A stretch of 14,733 nt of DNA from JBNJDW01 sp051745265 (GTDB taxonomy: Bacteria; Pseudomonadota; Alphaproteobacteria; Micavibrionales; CSBR16-224), in assembly GCA_051745265.1 (NCBI GenBank), contig JBNJDW010000023.1:1-14733 (forward strand), read 5' to 3'. The position numbers and the translations under genes were made by a program. Under the pieces are notes generated by a model that was given only the letters and a program-made list of their open reading frames with translations, was not told where the DNA came from and did not search any database. Shown here one piece after another: positions 1 to 7,700 of this stretch (positions within the stretch are counted from its first letter, which is position 1; every line of letters begins with the position of its first letter).

Positions 1-331
1 CAAGGCCAATATCGTTAATCGCTTCTATAATTTCCGGTGTACGGTCTTTAAAACTGCCATCAGGCATCGGAAACTTAAAAGGATTGCCTTTGTTGGTTGT
101 GCCCAGAATCGTGCCGCCCAGGCGCATGATCGTCGTATCAAACATTGATGGTGTCAATATACGGTAACGCGCCGGACGATCCAGCAATCCGGCTGTCCCG
201 TCTTCGATACCTATAATTTCCCAGCCGCGTTGATAGGCTGCATGGACAGCGGCCCGGATCACGGCATTTAATCCGGCGCAGTCGCCGCCGCTGGTGAGAA
301 TGCCGATACGTTTTTTGTTTGCTTTTGTCAT
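1..331 (-). CDS. pfk: 6-phosphofructokinase, N-terminal part (runs off the left edge)
   Basis: The first 110 codons are visible, from the ATG at 331. The product begins MTKANKKRIGILTSGGDCAG and carries the phosphofructokinase nucleotide/phosphate-binding signature GGDCAGLNAVIRA at about residues 15-27, then GGTILGTTNKGNP at about 82-94. The family phosphorylates fructose 6-phosphate to the 1,6-bisphosphate in glycolysis, or runs reversibly with pyrophosphate. The CAGLN version of the first motif (E. coli PfkA has APGMN) and the TNKGNP segment resemble group III / PPi-type enzymes more than PfkA. The residues that decide ATP versus PPi use (the GGDGS/GGDDS region) lie outside the window, so the donor is open. 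It is transcribed away from the YdcH-like gene at 471. Only a weak purine-rich stretch precedes the start. Confidence 0.9.
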   Translation of the reverse strand, partial: MTKANKKRIGILTSGGDCAGLNAVIRAAVHAAYQRGWEIIGIEDGTAGLLDRPARYRILTPSMFDTTIMRLGGTILGTTNKGNPFKFPMPDGSFKDRTPEIIEAINDIGL

Positions 332-470
332 GCTGAATACTTTTCTATTGTAACTTTCCCTAACTTTATAATAAGAATGATCATATTGTTAGTACAAAAA
401 TCATGATTTTCTGGCAAAATTTTTCTTTTCTGCTATTTTAAGGGTTACAAAGAAGGAAGAGATACTGCTT
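332..470. other. Divergent intergenic region between pfk and ydcH-like gene
   Basis: This is an AT-rich 139-base spacer between two divergent starts, so it should hold a promoter on each strand. A TATAAT hexamer lies at 367-372 on the plus strand, but no good -35 box sits at the right distance. The minus strand has TATTAT and TATAAA candidates in the same place behind a weak TTGTAC. No operator-like inverted repeat stands out. An AAGGAAG ribosome-binding site at about 453-459 serves the 471 gene. Confidence 0.35.
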
Positions 471-671
471 ATGGAAGATGTTGAAGAACTTCAGGAAAAG
501 CTTGAACAGTTAAAAACTGAACACCGCGATCTTGATATCGTAATTGAACAACTGGGCGAAACGGTCCCCGTTGACTTTTTGCGCCTGCAAAGGCTTAAAA
601 AAAGGAAACTCGCCTTGAAAGATCAGATTGCAAAAGTTGAAAGCATGCTTTTGCCGGATATTATTGCCTAA
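471..671 (+). CDS. YdcH/DUF465 family small coiled-coil protein
   Basis: This 66-residue, highly charged, largely helical protein has Leu/Ile spacing typical of a coiled coil. Its pattern EHRDLDIVIEQL, then DFLRLQRLKKRKLALKDQI, matches the DUF465 (YdcH) family: an H..LD..I motif near the start and a LKK+KL.LKD+I motif near the end. The family is common in alphaproteobacteria as one or more copies of 60-80 residues. Its biochemical role is unknown. There is no signal peptide or membrane segment, so it should be cytoplasmic. The ATG follows an AAGGAAG Shine-Dalgarno by about 11 bases. It is on the same strand as the 756 gene, with a hairpin between them. Confidence 0.85.
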   Translation: MEDVEELQEKLEQLKTEHRDLDIVIEQLGETVPVDFLRLQRLKKRKLALKDQIAKVESMLLPDIIA

Positions 672-675
672 GCGC

Positions 676-720
676 CTTAGGACAAAATTTTTCTTTTGTT
701 CTAAGCATCATTTTATGATG
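676..720 (+). terminator. Two hairpins after the ydcH-like gene (possible weak terminator or mRNA-end structure)
   Basis: A 12-base-pair stem with one G-T pair joins 676-687 to 694-705 around a six-base T-rich loop. A 5-bp hairpin (706-710 with 716-720) follows directly. The larger stem starts five bases after the YdcH-like stop. No clear T run follows either stem, so strong intrinsic termination is doubtful. An attenuator or 3'-end-stabilising role between 471 and 756 fits equally well. Confidence 0.35.
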
Positions 721-755
721 TAATTCAATCTGCATTAGATGAAGGGGAAAAATCC

Positions 756-1343
756 ATGCATGATAAAAAACTTGAAGATTGGGAGCGGGCGCAGATTAAC
801 AGCCTGACCCTTAAGATGATTCTTTACGCAACAGCAGGTACGCTTGCCGCAACGGCAGTGGCTTACGTGCTGACAAAATCCGAAATGGGTCGGATTAATC
901 CTGAGCTTCTCTTTATCCCCTGGGGGATCGCATTGGTCGCAGGTATTTCTATGGCCTTCCATCAAGGCGTAGAATCTGAACGCGAGCGTGCTGCCAAAGC
1001 ATTGCTTGAACAGAAAACCAAGTCTGCACCGAAAAAACGCACCGCCGCTAAAAAGAAAACACCAGCCAAAAGCAAAGCTGCGACAAGCACTGCTACGGCG
1101 TCTACGACAGCTACGCCAGCTAAGAAGTCAACAGCGGCATCAGGCAGCAAGACAGCAGCTAAAAAGAAACCTGCTGCGACCAAAACAGCGGCTAAGAAAA
1201 CAACTGCTGCCAGCAAAGCGCCAAAGGCTAAAACGACGAGCGCAAAAAAAGCGCCCGCCAAGAAGGCTACAACTAAAAAGGCCCCGGCTAAAAAGCCTAC
1301 TGCCAAGAAGGCTCCGGCGGCTAAAAAAAACAACAGCAGCTAA
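756..1343 (+). CDS. Membrane-anchored histone H1-like (Lys/Ala/Pro-rich) protein; frame broken at an A8 run
   Basis: As read, this gives 195 residues. The N-terminal part (about 1-75) has two hydrophobic segments, about 19-39 (MILYATAGTLAATAVAYVL) and 51-70 (LLFIPWGIALVAGISMAF), then a charged stretch (ESERERAAKALLEQK). From about residue 88 it is a low-complexity tail of Lys, Ala, Thr and Pro in AAKK/APAKK units, like histone H1-type C-terminal domains and bacterial H1-like or phasin tails, which bind DNA non-specifically. By the positive-inside rule both ends should be cytoplasmic. The ATG at 756 follows AAGGGG by about 8 bases. The frame ends NNSS-stop at 1341-1343, just after an A8 run. 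Removing one A extends it with identical composition to 1404 (215 residues). I do not recognise the N-terminal domain. DNA binding is inferred from composition only. Confidence 0.75.
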   Translation: MHDKKLEDWERAQINSLTLKMILYATAGTLAATAVAYVLTKSEMGRINPELLFIPWGIALVAGISMAFHQGVESERERAAKALLEQKTKSAPKKRTAAKKKTPAKSKAATSTATASTTATPAKKSTAASGSKTAAKKKPAATKTAAKKTTAASKAPKAKTTSAKKAPAKKATTKKAPAKKPTAKKAPAAKKNNSS

Positions 1344-1404
1344 AAAGCCTGCCGCAAAAAAGACAGCGGCCAAGCGCACAACAACAGCTAAGAAAAAATC
1401 TTAA
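1323..1404 (+). other. Homopolymer frameshift site (A8) and +1-frame continuation of the H1-like tail
   Basis: Eight A residues at 1323-1330 follow codon GCT (1320-1322). In the original frame four codons (NNSS) follow the run and then TAA. In the +1 frame the text reads KKTTAAKKPAAKK, then TAAKRTTTAKKKS and TAA at 1402-1404, clearly the natural end of the same tail. One A fewer (A7), or two more, restores the frame. Possible causes are a sequencing or assembly indel, a recent mutation, phase variation by slipped-strand mispairing, or RNA polymerase slippage. The sequence alone cannot decide. The extended stop shares TTAA with the stop of hda on the opposite strand. Confidence 0.8.
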
Positions 1405-2081
1405 AGGTTCAGAACTTTTTTGATAAAGGGTAAAGTGATGCGGCGTTTCTCTTGCAGGGATGCCGCATCAATCTTTTCAACCATAGAAAAAACTGTGTCA
1501 AAGCTGCGATCACAGCGGCTTAACAGAAACTGTACAATTTCAGGATCAACCGATATCTGCCGGTCATGAAACAGTTTTACAAATATGGCGAACAACAGAT
1601 CATCATCTGGCATCTCAATCGACAAAATATGCGCTGCTTTTAAACGGGATTCCAGATCCTTTAACGGTATGGACCATTCCGCCGGCGCGGTACGGGTCGT
1701 ACATAGCAATGTTCCGCCCTTGTTCCGTATGGCATTAATCAAATGAAATATAGCCTGTTGTTCTGTAGGACCGGCTGAAATCAGCTCTTCAAGATTATCC
1801 AGTGTAAAGTTCCCCGGGACCTGATCCAGAGTCGTTTCCAGCTTATCTGCGGCCAGGTCTTCCCGGCCCAATGCAACAGCATCCGTTTTTGAACGCCAGA
1901 CATTCAGAATATGTGTTTTACCGCATGATTTAGGGCCATAGATAATGGCCACCGGTTCATGCCAGTCAGGCCAGCTGTCAATGAATTCGATTGCAGCCCG
2001 GTTAGAACTGGCAATTAAAAAGTCTTCCCGTCCAAGTGCGGGACGATAAGGGAGCCCTAATGTCAGCTGCTCTGCTTCCAT
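1401..2081 (-). CDS. hda: DnaA-related regulatory inactivator Hda/HdaA
   Basis: This 226-residue protein has the size of alphaproteobacterial HdaA. The N-terminus carries QLTLGL (residues 5-10), a sliding-clamp (DnaN) binding motif of the Hda kind. A short AAA+ domain follows, with Walker A GPKSCGKT (49-56), a Walker B-like FTLDNLEEL with D95, sensor 1 in LLCTTRTAP (125-133), box VII LESRL with R146, and a sensor-2-type arginine at R192. The DnaA DNA-binding domain IV is absent. Hda with the DNA-loaded clamp stimulates ATP hydrolysis on DnaA and so limits re-initiation of replication. It is last in an operon behind the PerM-like gene. An AAGGA site lies 5 bases before the ATG, with only 6 bases between the genes. 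It converges with the H1-like gene, touching it at 1401-1404 if the extended frame is used. Confidence 0.88.
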   Translation of the reverse strand: MEAEQLTLGLPYRPALGREDFLIASSNRAAIEFIDSWPDWHEPVAIIYGPKSCGKTHILNVWRSKTDAVALGREDLAADKLETTLDQVPGNFTLDNLEELISAGPTEQQAIFHLINAIRNKGGTLLCTTRTAPAEWSIPLKDLESRLKAAHILSIEMPDDDLLFAIFVKLFHDRQISVDPEIVQFLLSRCDRSFDTVFSMVEKIDAASLQEKRRITLPFIKKVLNL

Positions 2082-2087
2082 GTTTCC

Positions 2088-3206
2088 TTATTTCGTTTTT
2101 TTACGGGGTTTGGGCTTGGCCGCCGCTGTTTTTTTGCCTCTGCCTGATTTTTTCTTTTCAGTATAAACATCAGCATGCAGGTAATAATGCACAAGATAAC
2201 GCGCCACCACGCCCAATACAGCGGCAACAGGTACGGCAATCATGACCCCCATAAAGCCCAGAAGCGAGCCCCCCGCCAATAAGGCAAAGATAATCCAGAC
2301 CGGATGAAGGTTAACATTGTCGCCCACCAGTTTGGGGGCCAGAATATTGCCTTCAAGAAACTGACCAATGGCAAAGACCAGACCGACCAGTAACACAGGT
2401 TCTAACGCGCTAAACTGAAGCGCTGCGATCCCCACACAAAGCATGCCGCCGAAAATAGCCCCAATATAAGGGACAAAGGAAATAAGCCCGATAAACAAGC
2501 CGATAACCACGCCAAAATTCAAGCCGACTATGGTCAGCCCCAATGCATAAAACATCCCCAACAACAGGCAGACCAAGCCCTGCCCCCGCAAGAAACCGGC
2601 CAGCGTTTCATCAATATCACGCATAATACGATGAATGAGCGGCCGGTCTGCAACAGGCAGAAAGCTGTCAATTTTTGTCACCATGCGATCCCAGTCACGC
2701 AACAGATAAAAGGCAACGATCGGCGTAATCACCAACAGCGATAGTACATTAAAAATAGCCGTGCCACCTGACCAAAGATTCTTGGCCGTTTCCGCCATCC
2801 AGGCCAGAATCTCATCACCGTATTTTTCTTCCAGTGCCGTAGAAGACAGAATATCCTGTCCCCCATATGTCCGAAGATGCTGTTCAGCAAAACTGCCGGC
2901 CCATAACTGAGCCTGATGAAAATACTGGGGAAACAGTTCCGCCATTTGCGTAAACTGATCTTTCAAAACCGGCCAGAGCAAGCCCATAAGCACAAACAAT
3001 GTCGTAAAGAAAAAGAACAACACGACAAGCGAGGCCACGCCTCGGGGACAATTTATTTTTTCCAGTCGATCCGCCAGGGGGTCCAAAAGATACCCCAGAA
3101 TCAGGCCCAGAATAAAGGGCAATAAAATGGCGTTGAAAATGGCCACGAAAGCCACAAATGACAAGAAAACCGCGCCCCAGAAATACAGATGTTTATGGTT
3201 GTACAT
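2088..3206 (-). CDS. AI-2E/PerM (UPF0118) family membrane protein with Lys-rich C-terminal tail
   Basis: This 372-residue polytopic inner-membrane protein has the layout of the AI-2E transporter/PerM family. Two or three hydrophobic helices at the start include the ILPFILGLILGYLLDPLADR signature. A soluble middle section follows, and then a cluster of helices containing SFVPYIGAIFGGMLC and GNILAPKLVG. Family members are described as permeases or exporters, but the substrate is usually unknown. The last 20 residues or so (KKKSGRGKKTAAAKPKPRKK) form a basic cytoplasmic tail. The ATG at 3206 is preferred. It has CGGGAA about 10 bases upstream and overlaps the DUF2066 stop by 14 bases. An upstream TTG at 3239 would add 11 residues. 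It lies between the DUF2066 gene and hda in one operon. Confidence 0.85.
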   Translation of the reverse strand: MYNHKHLYFWGAVFLSFVAFVAIFNAILLPFILGLILGYLLDPLADRLEKINCPRGVASLVVLFFFFTTLFVLMGLLWPVLKDQFTQMAELFPQYFHQAQLWAGSFAEQHLRTYGGQDILSSTALEEKYGDEILAWMAETAKNLWSGGTAIFNVLSLLVITPIVAFYLLRDWDRMVTKIDSFLPVADRPLIHRIMRDIDETLAGFLRGQGLVCLLLGMFYALGLTIVGLNFGVVIGLFIGLISFVPYIGAIFGGMLCVGIAALQFSALEPVLLVGLVFAIGQFLEGNILAPKLVGDNVNLHPVWIIFALLAGGSLLGFMGVMIAVPVAAVLGVVARYLVHYYLHADVYTEKKKSGRGKKTAAAKPKPRKKTK

Positions 3207-4464
3207 AACGTGTTCCCGATTGCTCTTGATAAGAATCAATCATTGTATCATAGCGGAGCGGGCGATCCTGCCCTGAACGTCCGGTTGCTGAATGCCCCTG
3301 CCTGTTCTGGCGCTCCGTCCGGCCTGCTGTTTCATAAATTTCATAAACCGTTTGACCCGGTGCGACCAGATCTGTGTTTTGGGTCCGTCGGAAAACCAGG
3401 TTATCAGAGGAAAAACTGTTGCGTAATTCATCAAGCTCCCCTTTCAAGACGGCGCCAATTTCAGCATAACCACGTTTTAAGGCGCGCATCTGTACGTCGT
3501 TAATCTGCGGATTCTTTTCAATCATCTGCTTCATACGCAGCCAATCCCGCATGTTTTCAAAACGAACCAGCAATACAGCCTTTTGTTTTCCTGTTGCATT
3601 TGGTGAATAGCGCAACTGCTGTTTCCAGCTGTCATTTAAATAATCCTGAACGCTTCTTACCGCCACAGCCCATTTTTGTGAATCTGCGCCCGTCGTTGCC
3701 ACAGAAATCGTCTTGGTCCGGTTTAAGCTGTCAGCAATATATTCATAGATACTGACCTGAACACCACTCTCCGTCAAAGTGCCTTCGGCTATAAGGACTT
3801 TATCAGCCTTATATTGGTTCTTTAGCATTTCAACATCAGCTGTATTTCCCGATAGAATCTCATCTTCACTGGCGAGTGCGGCATCGCGCGTATCTCCTGC
3901 CGGCACCCTGACAGGCACCAGTTGCAGATTATCCGAAAAATCACTGCCCCATGCCTGCAGCCAGGGATTTTGCCGTGACCATAAGAAACTCTGCCCGGTT
4001 TCAGCATTACGGATAAATGGCAACACCAATACGGGTTTGCTTTGCACATCTGCCAATTTTGCCGTCTGACTTTGGCCTAGAAAGCTTTTTACGGCCTCCG
4101 CGTTGAAACGAACAGTCATTTTCGCGCGATAACGTTTATCGGAAAATTGTTCCTGTCGTGTTTCAAAATCACTGATCAGACTGCTGATCTGAGTATTTGA
4201 AACCTCTTCCAGGGGGACTTCGCCGCTTTCCGACATCAGTAACCGGTCTGCCAGCATTTGATAAGCTTCGCGTTGGCCTTCTAAAATCGCCTGATCCCGG
4301 GCCTGCACGGCATTCTCTGCAACCTTATCGACCGTCAAATTACGAATGACATACAGCTGGTCCTGCCCCATGGCTTCGGGCATTACTGGCAATATAAATA
4401 AGAAGAGCGTAAAAAACGCCCCCCATAAGAAACCGCGGGCTTTGACTTGTTTCTGCATTTGCAT
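3193..4464 (-). CDS. DUF2066 domain-containing secreted/periplasmic protein
   Basis: From the ATG at 4464 this is 423 residues. It opens with a signal peptide: basic MQMQKQVKAR, a hydrophobic core FFTLFLFILPVM, and likely cleavage after AMG near residue 32. The body, including NLTVDKVAENAVQARDQAILEGQ and later RYRAKMTVRFNAEAVKSFL and PVLVLPFI, matches DUF2066, a family of unknown function found in proteobacteria. The C-terminal 60 residues are polar and Gln/Arg-rich. Other starts are a TTG at 4467 and an ATG at 4458; no strong ribosome-binding site helps. It is first of the operon DUF2066, PerM-like, hda, an arrangement I recall from other alphaproteobacteria. Its 3' end overlaps the next gene by 14 bases, which suggests translational coupling. 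Confidence 0.85.
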   Translation of the reverse strand: MQMQKQVKARGFLWGAFFTLFLFILPVMPEAMGQDQLYVIRNLTVDKVAENAVQARDQAILEGQREAYQMLADRLLMSESGEVPLEEVSNTQISSLISDFETRQEQFSDKRYRAKMTVRFNAEAVKSFLGQSQTAKLADVQSKPVLVLPFIRNAETGQSFLWSRQNPWLQAWGSDFSDNLQLVPVRVPAGDTRDAALASEDEILSGNTADVEMLKNQYKADKVLIAEGTLTESGVQVSIYEYIADSLNRTKTISVATTGADSQKWAVAVRSVQDYLNDSWKQQLRYSPNATGKQKAVLLVRFENMRDWLRMKQMIEKNPQINDVQMRALKRGYAEIGAVLKGELDELRNSFSSDNLVFRRTQNTDLVAPGQTVYEIYETAGRTERQNRQGHSATGRSGQDRPLRYDTMIDSYQEQSGTRYVQP

Positions 4465-4613
4465 CAATCTAATATATACTGGATGTTACAGGATGTTAGG
4501 TATAGATTTCGCATATTTTACGTTTTTCTTAAAGAATTTTTTTTATTTTCATCGTAAAATGTTTTTTTGATCATCCATCTTGTATGTTCTAGAAAAAAAA
4601 GAGAGAGTTCACC
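4465..4613. other. Divergent promoter region between DUF2066 operon and the oxidase-like microgene
   Basis: This is a very AT-rich spacer with long T runs. It must carry promoters for both directions. Two symmetric signals are visible: a 10-base-period direct repeat (4481-4498, listed separately) and an exact 8-bp inverted repeat ATTTTACG/CGTAAAAT (4515-4522 and 4553-4560) with 30 bases between the arms. The GAGAGAG stretch just before 4614 is the ribosome-binding site of the plus-strand gene. No -35/-10 pair is convincing. Confidence 0.4.
4481..4498. repeat. Tandem direct repeat GGATGTTA, 10-base period
   Basis: GGATGTTA occurs at 4481-4488 and again at 4491-4498, one helical turn apart, 17 bases upstream of the DUF2066 start. 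A helical-phase direct repeat between divergent genes could be a site for a response regulator or other dimer, but two copies of 8 bases in AT-rich sequence may be chance. Confidence 0.3.
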
Positions 4614-4742
4614 ATGGCTAAAGAAACCGCAGAAGAACACGCTGAATCCACCTGGGAAAGCTTCAAAGTTTTTGCCAAATGGAGTACTATTGGCGGCGTA
4701 ATCCTCTTTATAATACTCGGATTCATTATCTATTACGCATAG
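4614..4742 (+). CDS. Single-pass 42-residue membrane protein, probable aa3-type cytochrome c oxidase subunit IV
   Basis: This gene is short. It starts at the ATG at 4614, just behind a GAGAGAG purine site, and ends with TAG at 4740-4742. The product has an acidic soluble head (MAKETAEEHAESTWESFKVF), then AKWST and one hydrophobic helix at about residues 25-41 (TIGGVILFIILGFIIYY). The layout E.T...F.K(W)... followed by one short helix matches the alphaproteobacterial aa3-type cytochrome c oxidase subunit IV family, typically 40-70 residues, which packs on the oxidase core in the inner membrane. No other oxidase gene is in the window, but this subunit is often unlinked. Its 3' end is part of an imperfect tandem duplication, so the last residues (IIYYA) may be recent. 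An unrelated single-pass microprotein is the alternative. Confidence 0.65.
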   Translation: MAKETAEEHAESTWESFKVFAKWSTIGGVILFIILGFIIYYA

Positions 4743-4764
4743 TACTCGGATTGATTATCGATTA
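4714..4764 (+). repeat. Imperfect tandem duplication across the stop of the oxidase-like microgene
   Basis: A 22-base unit at 4714-4735 recurs at 4743-4764 with two mismatches (positions 11 and 18 of the unit). The period is 29 bases, not a multiple of three. The first copy encodes the C-terminus LGFIIYYA. The second lies just after the TAG and in the +2 frame would read VLGLIID-stop. This looks like an out-of-frame duplication of the gene's 3' end that changed its C-terminus. Confidence 0.8.
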
Positions 4765-4791
4765 AAATCCAAACAAGCATCGGGGCTTTCA

Positions 4792-7700
4792 TTGAAACAG
4801 AATTTAAAATTACACCAGGGATTAAAAACCGGTTTTTTTACGCTGCTGCTTCTGTTTCTATTTAGCCTGAATGCCTCGGCACAGGTCAATAACAGCACAT
4901 TAAGGCCGCTGGTGCTCTCCAACAATGCTGCGGTCTATAATCTTAACAGTTCTATGCGGATTTTTATTCAGACCTCTGAGCAAACCAATGCTGCAGATAT
5001 CCTGCAGCGCTATAAAAGACGTGAAGGAAAACCCGTCTCGACCGATAGCATTGAATTATCCGCGTCCGGCAACACCCACTGGGTTGCTTTTTCGGTCTTT
5101 AATCAGGATCGGTTTAATCAGGAATGGCTTTTATCACTTGGTGATTTCTTTGAAGGCACTTTTGGGTCCATAGAACGGTTTGAAGTCTACGAGACATCAT
5201 TACCCTACAGCCCTATCATCAGAGATGGGCGGGGCGTTACCAATAAAATACAGCATGAAAATCAGCGTAAGAACACCGTACCTCTTGCCGTCCCCTTAAG
5301 CCAGTTGCGGATTTTCGCCATGCGTATAGAAGTAAGCCCCGGCACAACGGTCCGCTTTACGCCGAAATTAATGACCCATGCCGGGTATCAGGAAGAGATA
5401 AAACAGCAACAGGGCCGCGATATAACCATTGCGGCCATTGCTTTATTATTCATCGTTCTGGCCGGGTTTATTGCCATTCTGACTGAAAAGAAAATTGCCT
5501 ATGCCTTTATACCTTATATTGCGCTGATATTCCCGATTGTGATGACTCAGGATACCTTAATCGCCCATGGTAATAATACGCTGGTGGTCTTTCTGCCCTT
5601 TCTGATTTACGCTTTAATCGGGTCAAAGCTTTTGCTGTCAGGTCTTATCGGGCTGAACAAGGATCAAACCCTGTTGCGACAACTGACCTATGCCGGGTTT
5701 TTTATTATGACGGCGCTTGGCCTGTATGCCAGTCTGGCAACAGATCTGCCTCACGCCTTTTCAGAGGCTATTTTCACCGCCATACCTTTTGTCCTGCTTT
5801 GCATTACATTAGCAGCTGTTGTGACTGTGTCCATGACAACAGAACCCCGATCTGCCGGTATACTGCTTGTGCTCTCTACACTATTTCTTGTCGGGGCTGG
5901 TCTGTTTCTTCATATCGCCGCCGGTCAGGTTTCGGACTGGCCTGTTATATATCAAAGCTTCCTTGCCGCCCATCTGGCCGCTTTCTTTGGTTTTGGTTAT
6001 ATCCGCCTGAATGCCGTAAAAGCGTCTGAACAGCTTAATTTTGCAGAGCGCCGTAAAAAACAAATTCAAGAGCAAAAACTGCGTGAACAGCAAAAAACCT
6101 CTGATCAGGAAAAGCTGGTCAGCATCCTTCAGCGGGAACGCGAATTGCTCGGTGAATTAAAAGAGCGCGAGGCCGAACGCGCCGAGGCCATGCGCAGTGC
6201 CAAGGAAGTCGCCGATGAAGCCAACCGCGCCAAATCAGCCTTTCTGGCCGTGATCAGCCATGAAATCCGTACGCCCATGACCGGTATTATGGGCATGGTG
6301 CGTCTGCTGCTGGATACCGATCTAAAGAAACAGCAAAAAGAATATGCACAGACCATTCAATATTCCGGTGATGCCCTGTTGGCACTGTTGAATGATATTC
6401 TTGATTTCTCCAAAATTGAAGAAGGCCGAATGGAAATCGAGACAATGAATTTCGACCTTGGTCGTATGGTCGAAAGTGTCATTATGCTGATGTCCGGCCG
6501 CGCCAAAGAACGCAATATTGAAATCACCGCCGAAGTTGATCCCAATACCCCCGCTTATTTAAAAGGCGATCCCACCCGTATTCGTCAGGTGCTGTTAAAT
6601 CTGGTCGGTAATGCGGTCAAATTCACCGAAAGCGGCGGCGTTACGGTCATCGTTAAGGCAGAAGATGCCGGAGATGGAAAGAGCAACGTCTATTTCGGTG
6701 TTAAAGATACCGGTATCGGTATTACACCGGAAGCACAGCGCAATCTGTTTAACCCGTTCTCTCAGGCCGACTCAACCATTTCCAGACGCTTTGGCGGTAC
6801 GGGGCTCGGGCTCGCTATCTGTAAACGACTGGTCACGGCAATGGGCGGCGAAATACAAATCAACAGTACCCCGGGTGAAGGCAGCCTGTTTTATTTCACC
6901 CTGCCGATGCCGATTGGCAGTGCGCCGGAAAACGATACCGATTCTCGCAAGGATCTTGATATTCCCCCGCTGGATATTATGGTTGCCGATGATAACAATA
7001 TTAACCAGAAAGTCCTGATTGGCCTGCTGTCAAAAGATGGGCACCGTGTCATCGCCGTCAGCGATGGTCAGGAAGCTTATCAGACGCTACAGGATAAGCC
7101 CTTTGACGTTATCCTTATGGACATGGAAATGCCGGTCATGACCGGTATCGAATCCACGATGAAAATTCGCACATTACCGCAGGCTGACAAGGCGCATGTT
7201 CCAATTATCGCCATGACCGCCAATGTTATGAAGGAAGATATCGAACGCTGTCAGGTGGCCGGTATGAATGAATATATCTCCAAGCCGATCGACCCTGATA
7301 ATCTACGGTCATTGATTGCCCGGGTGGCCCATAAACATGGTGCCTTTAAAACATCGCGCCGGTCAAATGATCCTGTGCGCACGGAAATAGACCCGAATGT
7401 TCAGGCCAAAGATTCAACGCGCCAAAGTCATCTGTTTCAGGATAAAAAAGAAGACCCGAACCCGGGGCACCCGTTACGCCGCAGCGGTGACAAGCCCGCC
7501 ATCAGCGTAGAGGAAAAGCAGCCTGACGCCGCCCCCGACGATGAAGAAAAACCGAATACGCCTCCTGCCGCTACGCAGCAGCGCAAGCAAAAACTGGAGC
7601 TTGACGGTGGCACCGACAAGGCCGAGACAGATGAGGCCAATATGGCCCCCCGTGAAGATTTCGCCCTCTTGTTTGACGAAGTGATGCTGGGCAATTTGAA

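Noticed and set aside
367..372. TATAAT hexamer as a -10 box for the 471 gene
   Set aside because: No acceptable -35 hexamer lies 16-18 bases upstream. In such AT-rich sequence the hexamer is expected by chance.
962..1333. Long open frames on the other strand and in the second plus frame across the H1-like tail
   Set aside because: They arise from the Lys/Ala codon repeats (AAG/AAA, GCT/GCC) read in other frames. Only the final part of the +1 frame after the A8 run looks like real protein.
3207..3239. TTG start at 3239 for the PerM-like gene
   Set aside because: The ATG at 3206 has a better-placed CGGGAA site, gives the usual short N-terminus before the first helix, and reduces overlap with the upstream gene to 14 bases.
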